DNA of 64,000 bases, from the NCBI RefSeq assembly GCF_008180725.1, contig NZ_VTEV01000002.1, positions 404,426 to 468,425 of the forward strand, given 5' to 3'. The translations under genes were made by a program, and so were the position numbers. Below are positions 8,050-15,330 of this stretch, one piece after another. Each line of letters opens with the position of its first letter. Within the stretch, counting starts at the first letter, position 1. Below the pieces are notes generated by a model. It searched no databases and was not told the origin of the DNA. It worked only from the letters and a program-made list of their open reading frames with translations. Origin of the DNA: Sutcliffiella horikoshii. GTDB lineage: Bacteria > Bacillota > Bacilli > Bacillales > Bacillaceae_I.

Positions 8050-9054
8050 TTGAATATCAAGGGAATTCATCATGTATCTTCATTAACGGCAAATGCAGAA
8101 AAGAACTTGGATTTTTACACAGGAATATTAGGAATGCGTTTAGTCAAAAAGACGGTTAACCAAGATAATACTGCTTACTATCATCTGTTTTATGGAGATG
8201 AGGATGGGAATCCTGGGACAGAGTTGACCTTCTTTGAAATTCCCAATATGGCTAAAAAACATCCGGGTACTAACAGTATCTCCAGCATCTCCCTGCGGGT
8301 AAAGTCAGATGATGCTTTAATCTTTTGGCAGAATCGGTTTGAAAAATTAGGAGTGAACTATCAACCAATTACGAAGCGTTTTGGGCATGCTATCCTTCCT
8401 TTCAGTGATAGCGAAGGACACAAAATGGCACTTATCTCTGATCAACTAAATAATGGTGTACCTGGAGGAAAGGTATGGACGCGGTGGGACATTCCGGAAC
8501 AGTATGGCATTGTTGGTCTTGGCCCTGTGACATTGACAGTCAAATATCTTGAACCTACCATTCAGGTTTTGACTGATGTGATGGGATTTAGAAAAATCGG
8601 CTCTTTTCAAGTGGATGACGCTCCCGTTAGAGAGGTACATGTATTAGATTCTGGAGCCGGGGGAAATGGGTCACAAATACATGTAGAACAAAGAAAAGAT
8701 CTTCCTGATGAGAGACAGGGGCGTGGAAGTGTACATCATGTAGCTTTTAGGGTTGAAAACTCAGAAGAATTGAAGAAAGCAATAGAAGAAATCAAGAACG
8801 AGGGTTTTAAGACTTCCGGTTTTGTAGACAGATATTATTTTCATTCGTTGTATTTTTCCGAGCCTAACGGAATTCTGTACGAAATAGCGACAGATGGACC
8901 TGGGTTTTCCTTGGATGAAAAACAAGACCGTCTAGGGGAACAACTATCTTTGCCGACTTTCCTGGAGCCTAAACGCTCTGAAATTGAATCAAAATTAAAA
9001 CCACTTCGGACTCCTTTGTATCGTAATGGTCAAAAGGAGGAGCTTCCATATTGA
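8050..9054 (+). CDS. Ring-cleaving dioxygenase, glyoxalase/VOC fold (MhqE/MhqO-like)
   Basis: A 334-aa two-module vicinal-oxygen-chelate protein. Module one begins IKGIHHVSSLTANAEKNLDFYTGILG, and module two has VHHVAFRVENSEELKKAIEEI with LYFSEPNGILYEIATDGPG. Metal ligands expected for the family (His in IHH, His in VHH, Glu in LYEIA) are present. In B. subtilis the homologues MhqA, MhqE and MhqO open quinone and catechol rings and are induced by methylhydroquinone. The TTG start is supported by AAGGGGG upstream. It overlaps the next gene by 4 nt (TTGA), as expected for translational coupling in an mhqED-like operon. Confidence 0.9.
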   Translation: MNIKGIHHVSSLTANAEKNLDFYTGILGMRLVKKTVNQDNTAYYHLFYGDEDGNPGTELTFFEIPNMAKKHPGTNSISSISLRVKSDDALIFWQNRFEKLGVNYQPITKRFGHAILPFSDSEGHKMALISDQLNNGVPGGKVWTRWDIPEQYGIVGLGPVTLTVKYLEPTIQVLTDVMGFRKIGSFQVDDAPVREVHVLDSGAGGNGSQIHVEQRKDLPDERQGRGSVHHVAFRVENSEELKKAIEEIKNEGFKTSGFVDRYYFHSLYFSEPNGILYEIATDGPGFSLDEKQDRLGEQLSLPTFLEPKRSEIESKLKPLRTPLYRNGQKEELPY

Positions 9055-9656
9055 AGCACTTCTTTCATAACAGTAGTGAATCAGATCAAGTATTCCTTCT
9101 ATTACACGGAACCGGCGGAAGGGAGACAGATTTATTATCCGTAGCAGGTAAAGTGGATGTTTCTCTATCAGTATTAGGTGTAAGAGGAGATGTAATAGAG
9201 GATGGACGGTTTCGCTACTTTAGTCGGAAAATCGACGGTTCCATAGATGAAGAATCAATCAGAGCAAAAACCATAGACCTCTTGGATTTTCTGAATCAAG
9301 CAGCTTCCATCTATCCATTTAATAAAAAGAATATTCATCTAATTGGTTATTCAAACGGTGCCAATATGGCTGTCAGTTTAATTCTTCACCAACCTGAAAT
9401 ATTCAAAAGTGCTATATTATTACACCCAAGTCATCCCCTAAAGTCTTTTAAAGAAGCTCGACTGGATGCTTTGGACATTTTTATCACCGCGGGTGCAAGA
9501 GATCAAATGGTACTACCGAGTGAAGCAGTACAACTAAAAAGCCATCTCACCAATCTAGGCGCGCGTGTTTCCTTGCATATGACGGATTATGGGCATGAAA
9601 TAAGAGATTCAGAGATTACAGAAGCAACTAAATGGTGGAACAAGACATTTAAATAA
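9051..9656 (+). CDS. Carboxylesterase of the phospholipase/carboxylesterase family (MhqD-like)
   Basis: A 201-aa alpha/beta hydrolase. It shows the oxyanion-loop motif LLLHGTGG, the nucleophile elbow GYSNGAN (Ser), the acid in TAGARDQMV (Asp) and the catalytic His in YGHEI, so the triad is complete. Starts at TTG, overlapping the stop of the dioxygenase, with AAAGGAGG 8 nt or so upstream. In B. subtilis mhqD is co-transcribed with the dioxygenase mhqE under the MarR-type repressor MhqR. The same gene order here supports a role in clearing quinone or aromatic ester adducts. The exact substrate is inferred only. Confidence 0.87.
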   Translation: MKHFFHNSSESDQVFLLLHGTGGRETDLLSVAGKVDVSLSVLGVRGDVIEDGRFRYFSRKIDGSIDEESIRAKTIDLLDFLNQAASIYPFNKKNIHLIGYSNGANMAVSLILHQPEIFKSAILLHPSHPLKSFKEARLDALDIFITAGARDQMVLPSEAVQLKSHLTNLGARVSLHMTDYGHEIRDSEITEATKWWNKTFK

Positions 9657-9676
9657 AGAAGGAAAGGAAGATCTAC

Positions 9677-10249
9677 ATGTTAAAAATTGTATCGATTTGT
9701 GGGAGCTTAAGGAAGGATTCTTTTAATAAAATGCTATTAGAAGCTATAAAACAAGAATCAAAAGAAGTAGGAGATATGGAAATAACCATTGTAGAAATTG
9801 ACAAATTACCTTTATTTAATGAGGACCTTGAAATAGGTGGAGATCCTGTAGAGGTAATTGATTTTAAGGAAAAGCTTAGAGAAGCAGATGGAATTCTGAT
9901 TGTCACGCCTGAATACAATTCGGGAATACCTGGTGGATTGAAAAATGCGTTGGATTGGGCTTCGCGTCCCATTCAATCTTCCATATTTGCCAACCTTCCT
10001 GTAGCGGTAGCCGGTGCGACTCCTGGCAGTATTGGAACAGCTCTTTCTCAAATGCAACTAAGACAAATTCTTGTAGCGATGAATGCAAATGTCATGAGCG
10101 GCCCTAAGGTTCTGGTAGGAGGCGTGCATCAAAAAGTAGATAGTGAGACTAAGCAGATAATTGATCAGAGAACAATAAGTCATCTCCGCTCATTTGCTAA
10201 TCAGTTAAAAGATTTTGTCATGATGTACAAGAAAGAGAAGAATAAATAA
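9677..10249 (+). CDS. NADPH-dependent FMN reductase (quinone reductase type)
   Basis: A 190-aa flavodoxin-like protein. It has ICGSLRKDSFNKMLLEA (phosphate-binding loop for FMN) and TPEYNSGIPGGLKNALDWASRP, the diagnostic motif of the ChrR/YieF/azoreductase-like family. Members carry out two-electron reduction of quinones, chromate or azo dyes, avoiding semiquinone radicals. GGAAGGAAGA precedes the ATG. It lies 20 bp after the esterase gene, so it is probably the third gene of the detoxification operon, reducing quinones that the dioxygenase does not cleave. Confidence 0.9.
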   Translation: MLKIVSICGSLRKDSFNKMLLEAIKQESKEVGDMEITIVEIDKLPLFNEDLEIGGDPVEVIDFKEKLREADGILIVTPEYNSGIPGGLKNALDWASRPIQSSIFANLPVAVAGATPGSIGTALSQMQLRQILVAMNANVMSGPKVLVGGVHQKVDSETKQIIDQRTISHLRSFANQLKDFVMMYKKEKNK

Positions 10250-10262
10250 TAGGGGGGATTAT

Positions 10263-11360
10263 GTGCCTCACAAAAAAGTAAACTGGATAGAGTTATTCTA
10301 TGACTTAATATATGTTGCTGCCATTGCAACAGCGACCCATACTTTATTGCATGTTGAAGACCAGACCATACCTGTTGAATATATGGTGAAATTTATACTA
10401 ATATTTATCCCGATTTGGTGGGCTTGGGTAGGTCAGACCTTGTTTGTTAACCGTTATGGAGAAGATACGAATAGAGACCGCATATGGATGAGTGTACAAA
10501 TGGTATTTGTAATTCTTATGACGGCAAGTCTTTCCGTTGATTTTGATACCTACTATCTCCCTTTTCTCATCGGATATTTAGGGGTGCGATTGGTTGTTTC
10601 CATTCAGTATATATCCGCCATTCAACGTGAAGTAGCTGAACGAAAAATGGTTGCAAAGTTCCTCGGTTATGGTTTTTTAATTGGTGCACTCATTTCGTTA
10701 GGTTCTCTTTTATTTGACTCGTGGATCAAGTATTTTGTATTGTACTTAGGGATTTCCGTTGATATAGTGGTTCCGCTCATAGGTCGTAAACATATTAAAA
10801 AAGTACCGATTAATACTCCTCATCTATTAGAGAGATTCGGCTTACTGACCATTATCCTTTTTGGGGAATTTATTGTAAGTATCGTTTCCATCATAGAGGT
10901 AGAAAAAAATCAGTGGAACAGCATCGGGATTTTACTCCTAACATTTACATTAGTCATGGCAATGTGGTGGCAGTATTTTGATACGCTAGAAAAGAAAGTC
11001 AATAAAGAATATAAAACTTCCGGACAACTTATTGTTTATGGGCACTTAATAATATTTATGTCTATGAGTGTTATTGCTTCGGTCATTCAACTGGGATTTT
11101 TATATGACATTGGAAAAGATGTATGGGTAGCAATAGCTTTTGCATCAACCCTTATTTATGTAGGTGGTACTAGTTTAGTTTTTCACAAGTATCGTTACAA
11201 AACAAATCGACTAAAACTTAAACATTACCTGCTTTTAGTGAGCGTTAATATCGGGTTATTCATAAGTAGCTTATTACTTCCTGTCGATAAAATAATTGTC
11301 CTCATTCAACTTGCATGCTTTTTTGTTTTCTACGCATATATCACCACAAAAAATAAATAA
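10263..11360 (+). CDS. LtrA-family (low temperature requirement A) membrane protein
   Basis: A 365-aa polytopic membrane protein. The N-terminus KVNWIELFYDLIYVAAIATATHTL is the family hallmark (W-x-ELFYDL), and HLLERFGLLTIILFGEFIVSI is the second conserved block. About ten hydrophobic segments can be counted. The family was named from a Listeria mutant unable to grow in the cold; molecular function is unknown. GTG start with AGGGGGG 5 nt upstream. It follows the FMN reductase by 13 bp and ends at a strong hairpin, so it closes the operon. Its membership with quinone-detoxifying enzymes hints at a redox or lipid-related role (inference). Confidence 0.88.
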   Translation: MPHKKVNWIELFYDLIYVAAIATATHTLLHVEDQTIPVEYMVKFILIFIPIWWAWVGQTLFVNRYGEDTNRDRIWMSVQMVFVILMTASLSVDFDTYYLPFLIGYLGVRLVVSIQYISAIQREVAERKMVAKFLGYGFLIGALISLGSLLFDSWIKYFVLYLGISVDIVVPLIGRKHIKKVPINTPHLLERFGLLTIILFGEFIVSIVSIIEVEKNQWNSIGILLLTFTLVMAMWWQYFDTLEKKVNKEYKTSGQLIVYGHLIIFMSMSVIASVIQLGFLYDIGKDVWVAIAFASTLIYVGGTSLVFHKYRYKTNRLKLKHYLLLVSVNIGLFISSLLLPVDKIIVLIQLACFFVFYAYITTKNK

Positions 11361-11368
11361 GTTAAAGA

Positions 11369-11400
11369 TAAGCTTCTAATTTATGCGAATTAGAAGCTTA
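11369..11400. terminator. Intrinsic terminator between convergent genes
   Basis: A perfect 13-bp inverted repeat (TAAGCTTCTAATT / AATTAGAAGCTTA) with a 6-nt loop lies between the LtrA gene (+) and the LysR gene (-). The T-tract on the + side is loose (acgttacttttc), so efficiency is uncertain. Confidence 0.7.
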
Positions 11401-11428
11401 ACGTTACTTTTCTATAAATGAATCTGGA

Positions 11429-12322
11429 CTATCCCCGAAGCATCTTTATCACCTTGTGCTGAAAGTTTTTCGCTTCAACAGACATGCTTACATTCTTGTG
11501 GCTAAATGTCCAGAAATCAAAATTTATAAGACTGGGATTGCCCAGCGGAATCACAGCTAGATTACCATTTCTTACATCTAAATGATTTTTGAATGAAAAA
11601 TCATAAAGAATACAGATAGCATGTCCATGTAAGACGGAATCCCTTAAAACCTCTACATTATTTGATGTGAGGAAAGGTTGCACATTTTTTAAGAATTTTT
11701 CATTTAGGAGCCGAGCGCGTTTAGAATTATAAAGGACTACTTTTTCATCCCTTATGTCTTCCATATAGATATGATCCTTGTGATAGAGATGGGAATGCTT
11801 ACTAACATATACGCATGCATGACCAGTATAAAGCAAATCATAAAAGATAGAATCTTGAATATTTGCATTCTTCAGCTCTTCTTCATCAAATTGTGTAAAC
11901 CCAATGTCTATTTCCTTGTATTTTAGCGCTCTTAATAGATCATCCTGGTCCATTTCAATAATCTCTACTTGAATGTGACGATGCTCTTCAATAAAAAGCA
12001 AATACGCATCATAAATAACATATGTCAAGGATGGCCCGCACCCTACTCTGAGTGTCTTCCATGTATTTTCTGTTGTTAGTTGTTTATGGAGATCATCCAT
12101 TATAGATAAGATCTCAAGTCCACTTTTAATAATCTTTTTTCCCTGTGAGGTCGGGATAGTGCCTTGGCGAGAACGATGAAAGATAGAAATGCCTAATTCC
12201 TTTTCAAGTTGAGAGATGGACTTGCTTATCGCTGGTGTGGACACGTGCAGATTATTTGCTGCCCTCGTTAGCGATTTTTCTTTTGCGACTTCTAAGATAT
12301 ATTTTATTTGATCAAGATTCAT
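11429..12322 (-). CDS. LysR-family transcriptional regulator
   Basis: A 297-aa regulator. The N-terminal winged HTH is complete (MNLDQIKYILEVAKEKSLTR, AANNLHVSTPAISKSISQLE, KELGISIFHRSRQGTIPT). The rest is a two-lobed effector domain starting TLRVGCGPSLTYVIYDAYL. ATG at 12322 is chosen because LysR proteins begin with M-x-L-x-x-L/I-x-Y and AGGTGG lies 11 nt upstream; an in-frame GTG five codons earlier lacks a good ribosome site. LysR genes usually control a divergent neighbour, but here the upstream side holds a repeat element and the detoxification operon is convergent, so its target is unclear. Confidence 0.9.
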   Translation of the reverse strand: MNLDQIKYILEVAKEKSLTRAANNLHVSTPAISKSISQLEKELGISIFHRSRQGTIPTSQGKKIIKSGLEILSIMDDLHKQLTTENTWKTLRVGCGPSLTYVIYDAYLLFIEEHRHIQVEIIEMDQDDLLRALKYKEIDIGFTQFDEEELKNANIQDSIFYDLLYTGHACVYVSKHSHLYHKDHIYMEDIRDEKVVLYNSKRARLLNEKFLKNVQPFLTSNNVEVLRDSVLHGHAICILYDFSFKNHLDVRNGNLAVIPLGNPSLINFDFWTFSHKNVSMSVEAKNFQHKVIKMLRG

Positions 12323-12363
12323 AGACTCGGAGACCACCTGATATCATTTATTATTTTCATTAC

Positions 12364-12549
12364 GGCTCTGTTAAAGCGTACTATTGATTTTTTCAGCAAC
12401 CTAGCTGTTGATTGGAGCAATGGGCGAAGACTCCTGAGGGAAATAGCGTTTAGGGGAGACCCCGCAGGCGCTTTTCCGAGGAGGCTCCCCAAACGCCCCT
12501 AGGAAAGCGAAGCCTAGTGCGGAAATCAACAGCGGTGTTTAACAGAGCC
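12364..12549. repeat. MITE-like element with 12-bp terminal inverted repeats (structured repeat, copy 1)
   Basis: Outer ends GGCTCTGTTAAA (12364-12375) and TTTAACAGAGCC (12538-12549) are perfect inverted repeats. Inside are GCTGTTGATT (12404-12413) and AATCAACAGC (12524-12533), enclosing the core shared with the elements at 49938, 50229 and 52958. Flanks are TTCATTAC on the left and TTCATTAT on the right, a near-perfect 8-bp target duplication. A GG-starting end with an 8-bp AT-rich duplication is the ISL3-family style, so a non-autonomous derivative is possible (inference). No transposase is encoded. Confidence 0.75.
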
Positions 12550-12637
12550 TTCATTATTATAAATAGCCTTGGAAAGGTTAACAATATTTAGTTTAATACA
12601 ACTGGAATTAAATATACAAAGGAATGAGAAGATACCT

Positions 12638-12802
12638 ATGCATAAGATGCAAAAAGAAAAATTAGAAAATCTAGTTGAGATATTAAAAGAAAGGTTGTAT
12701 CAATCTTATCTTAAAAATGGTCTTGATAGTGAAACGACCATTTCAATTAGTCAGGAACTAGACGCGATATTAAACGTGATGCAAATTTTAAAAGTAAAGT
12801 AA
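12638..12802 (+). CDS. Spo0E-family aspartyl-phosphate phosphatase
   Basis: A 54-aa protein with the Spo0E pattern: an amphipathic first helix (KLENLVEILKERLYQSYLKNG), a short turn, then ISISQELDAILNVMQ, where S-Q-E-L-D is the signature loop that inserts at the phospho-aspartate of Spo0A. Such proteins dephosphorylate Spo0A~P and delay sporulation. The frame is open upstream to a TTG at 12569, but the domain begins after the ATG at 12638. The ribosome site is weak (GAGAAG or the more distant AAAGGA), so the exact start is uncertain. It lies just outside the MITE-like element, so its promoter may have been altered by that insertion. Confidence 0.8.
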   Translation: MHKMQKEKLENLVEILKERLYQSYLKNGLDSETTISISQELDAILNVMQILKVK

Positions 12803-12905
12803 GCTCACCATCTCCAGTATAGTTTCCCTTTTTACGAGCATATTAGTTAACGACCAACTGCTAAAGGGAAAATACATACTAATTTTTGTAAGGTGATTGA
12901 TATAC

Positions 12906-14360
12906 GTGAATAAGTCCATCCATCCAGAGCTCGAAAAAAATATAAACGGTCTTAAAAAATGCTTTTATCATACACCATCACTTTCCACAAGAAAGTTAGA
13001 AGTAGGCACTGAAAATACTATATGTATGACGCTCGTGTACATGGAAGAATTGGTAGATACTGAAAAGATTGAAACTCATCTAATTGAACCTCTTTTAAAA
13101 TTTCATGAAGAAATTCATTGGGACGAAAAAAGCATCGAACACATTACACAAAAAATCATTAAAACCGCAGGCGTAAACATTGCCGACTCGATGCAAGAAG
13201 TGATAGATGCTCTCCTAGACGGACAAACTGTCTTATTTATAGATGGACTGACTAGGGGGATCATTGCCAAAACTGCTCAGATGAAAGAAAGAAACTTGGA
13301 GCAAGTTATAAGCGAACGATCTCCGAAGGGCTCAATGGTAGCCTTAACGGAAAAACTAAATACAAATTTGGGTTTACTGCGCGGTATGATAAAAACTCCT
13401 CATTTTTGTGCAGACTCGCTGAATATTGGAAACTTATCAAAAACTTCCGTATCAATTCTCTACATTCAAGGTGTCGTAGATCAAGATGTGTTAGCTGAAG
13501 TTAAAAGGCGTATAGACAAACTAAAAGTTAACTATGTCCTAGAGGGAAAATTAATTGAAGAAGCCATGGAAGATCCCTCAAAGGTTTTTCTATTTTCTAT
13601 GTCTGAAATCACAGAACGTCCTGATGTCATATCATCCTCCCTATACGATGGAAAAGTAGTAGTGCTAGTTGATGGAAATCCATATGGGATTATTTTACCA
13701 GGCTTGTTTGTCTCTTCTCTTCAAGCACCAGATGAGTATAACCAAAAGCTGGGGCGTTTTACTATTCGCTTAATAAGGCTGATAAGTTTTATTATGACGA
13801 TTTATATTCCAAGCGCTTATGTTGTGATTTCTAAGTTCTATTCCGACCGATTACCTAAAAATATAGCTGAAACTTTATTTAAAGGGGATGAGTTACTTTC
13901 CCCGTTCTGGAGTATGATTGCCTTATTCTTTTTACTTACAGTTTTAGCTGATGCAATTTTTCGTATTCCTCAGAGTGCCATTGTTTTTGTTTCTTTGTTG
14001 GCTACTATAGCAATTGGCGAAACAGCAGTTTCAGCAAAAATAATACATCCATTTAGCCTTATTCTAGTGGCTATTACCTATTTAACCAGCACTTTACTTG
14101 CCAGTAAACAAATGGCAGCCCCTACCAATACACTGCGTTTTGCGTTTTTATGGATTGGGAATTTTGTTGGGATTACTGGCATGGTGGTAGGCTCGACGCT
14201 CTTGCTCCTTTATATGGTGTTCCTTCGATCGGTTGGTGTACCATACTTATCCCCCATCATCCCATTTCGAATTCAAGAGTTTCAGGATACGTTTTTTAGA
14301 GGCAGGTTGGAAAAAATCAATAATAGCAAACACAGTTATCCGAATTTGAATAGTAAGTAA
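12906..14360 (+). CDS. GerA-family spore germination protein (A subunit), divergent and without GerB/GerC partners
   Basis: A 484-aa protein. The N-terminal soluble part (about residues 1-275) carries the GerA-type repeats seen in VLFIDGLTRGIIAKT and VVVLVDGNPYGIILPG. Five or six membrane helices follow, with LIRLISFIMTIYIPSAYVVI and the family-typical end LRSVGVPYLSPIIPF. GTG at 12906 is the likely start (AAGGTG 10 nt upstream); a TTG nine bases earlier is too close to the ribosome site. GerA subunits sit in the spore inner membrane as part of germinant receptors, normally encoded with B (transporter) and C (lipoprotein) subunits. Neither is adjacent, so this is an orphan subunit that may be non-functional or may mix with another receptor. 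Confidence 0.87.
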   Translation: MNKSIHPELEKNINGLKKCFYHTPSLSTRKLEVGTENTICMTLVYMEELVDTEKIETHLIEPLLKFHEEIHWDEKSIEHITQKIIKTAGVNIADSMQEVIDALLDGQTVLFIDGLTRGIIAKTAQMKERNLEQVISERSPKGSMVALTEKLNTNLGLLRGMIKTPHFCADSLNIGNLSKTSVSILYIQGVVDQDVLAEVKRRIDKLKVNYVLEGKLIEEAMEDPSKVFLFSMSEITERPDVISSSLYDGKVVVLVDGNPYGIILPGLFVSSLQAPDEYNQKLGRFTIRLIRLISFIMTIYIPSAYVVISKFYSDRLPKNIAETLFKGDELLSPFWSMIALFFLLTVLADAIFRIPQSAIVFVSLLATIAIGETAVSAKIIHPFSLILVAITYLTSTLLASKQMAAPTNTLRFAFLWIGNFVGITGMVVGSTLLLLYMVFLRSVGVPYLSPIIPFRIQEFQDTFFRGRLEKINNSKHSYPNLNSK

Positions 14361-14484
14361 ACGGGATAATTCATTTTTTATAAGCCTTTACATTAAGCAA
14401 AATTTAGCTACCTAAATCCTCCATCACTAAAAATTTCCCGCGTTGCAAACGCTATTAGTAAGCCAACAGCTTTTAGGGGGTTTA

Positions 14485-15249
14485 ATGATGGATGTATCCA
14501 TTTTATTAGAATATACATGGGTTTTGCTCTTGCTTGTAGCACTTGAAGGACTTTTGGCAGCTGATAACGCCTTGGTGTTAGCAATTATGGTGAAGCATCT
14601 ACCAGAAAAAGAGCGGAAAAAAGCTTTATTTTACGGTCTGGCTGGTGCGTTTGTTTTCCGATTCGGATCTTTGTTCGTCATCTCATTTTTAGTGGATGTA
14701 TGGCAAGTACAGGCAATCGGTGCTATTTATCTCCTTTTCATTTCGCTGAACCATATCCTTAGAAAATATGTCTTTAAGAGACAAAAAGTAAAGAAAGAAA
14801 AGGAAAAGAAAGCCGGCTTCTGGGGTACCGTACTCAAGGTGGAGTTAGCAGACATCGCTTTTGCTGTAGATTCAATCCTAGCTGCGGTTGCACTTGCCGT
14901 AACATTGCCGGATACACCTCTTCCTACCATTGGAGGGTTAGACGGAGGAAAGTTTCTTGTAATTTTTGCTGGAGGATTAATTGGGTTAATTATTATGCGT
15001 TTTGCAGCTAACTTATTTGTAGCATTATTGAAATCAAGACCAGGTCTTGAAATTGCTGCATTCCTCATTGTCGGATGGGTTGGGGTAAAGCTATTAGTGT
15101 ATACACTAGCACATCCCCAATTAGGTATATTACCCGAAACATTCCCAAAATCCACAGAGTGGAAAGTAACGTTCTACGTGGTTTTGCTTCTGATTGCAGC
15201 AGGAGGTTGGTTCTTCTCAAAGGTACAGGAAGAAGAAGCAATCAATTAG
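14485..15249 (+). CDS. TerC-family membrane protein (probable manganese exporter type)
   Basis: A 254-aa integral membrane protein. ALEGLLAADNALVLAIMVKHLP is the TerC hallmark, with the acidic residues of the metal path, and the second-half counterpart is VELADIAFAVDSILAAVAL. Seven to eight helices are visible, with a basic cytoplasmic loop (KRQKVKKEKEKK) in the middle. B. subtilis homologues YceF and YkoY (MeeF, MeeY) export Mn2+ and metallate secreted enzymes. The start is the ATG after AGGGGG. No Mn riboswitch of the yybP-ykoY type was recognised in the 124-bp leader. Confidence 0.88.
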   Translation: MMDVSILLEYTWVLLLLVALEGLLAADNALVLAIMVKHLPEKERKKALFYGLAGAFVFRFGSLFVISFLVDVWQVQAIGAIYLLFISLNHILRKYVFKRQKVKKEKEKKAGFWGTVLKVELADIAFAVDSILAAVALAVTLPDTPLPTIGGLDGGKFLVIFAGGLIGLIIMRFAANLFVALLKSRPGLEIAAFLIVGWVGVKLLVYTLAHPQLGILPETFPKSTEWKVTFYVVLLLIAAGGWFFSKVQEEEAIN

Positions 15250-15284
15250 TTTGTCACCTGGCATAGTAGACGCAATCCTCGTTA

Positions 15285-15330
15285 TAAAAAAAGAAACAGT
15301 CTAGAATGCCTGGACTGTTTCTTCTTGTTA
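15285..15330. terminator. Bidirectional terminator between terC-like gene and cphA
   Basis: AAGAAACAGTC (15291-15301) pairs with GACTGTTTCTT (15313-15323). On the leftward strand the stem is followed by seven T residues; on the rightward strand by a looser T-rich run. Confidence 0.85.

Noticed and set aside
12875-12881. CATACTA as a SigG -10 for the GerA gene
   Set aside because: No acceptable -35 at the required distance, so the match is probably fortuitous.
14361-14484. Mn-sensing yybP-ykoY riboswitch before the TerC-family gene
   Set aside because: TerC genes often carry it, but the conserved GGGGAGUAG and related blocks are not in this 124-bp leader.
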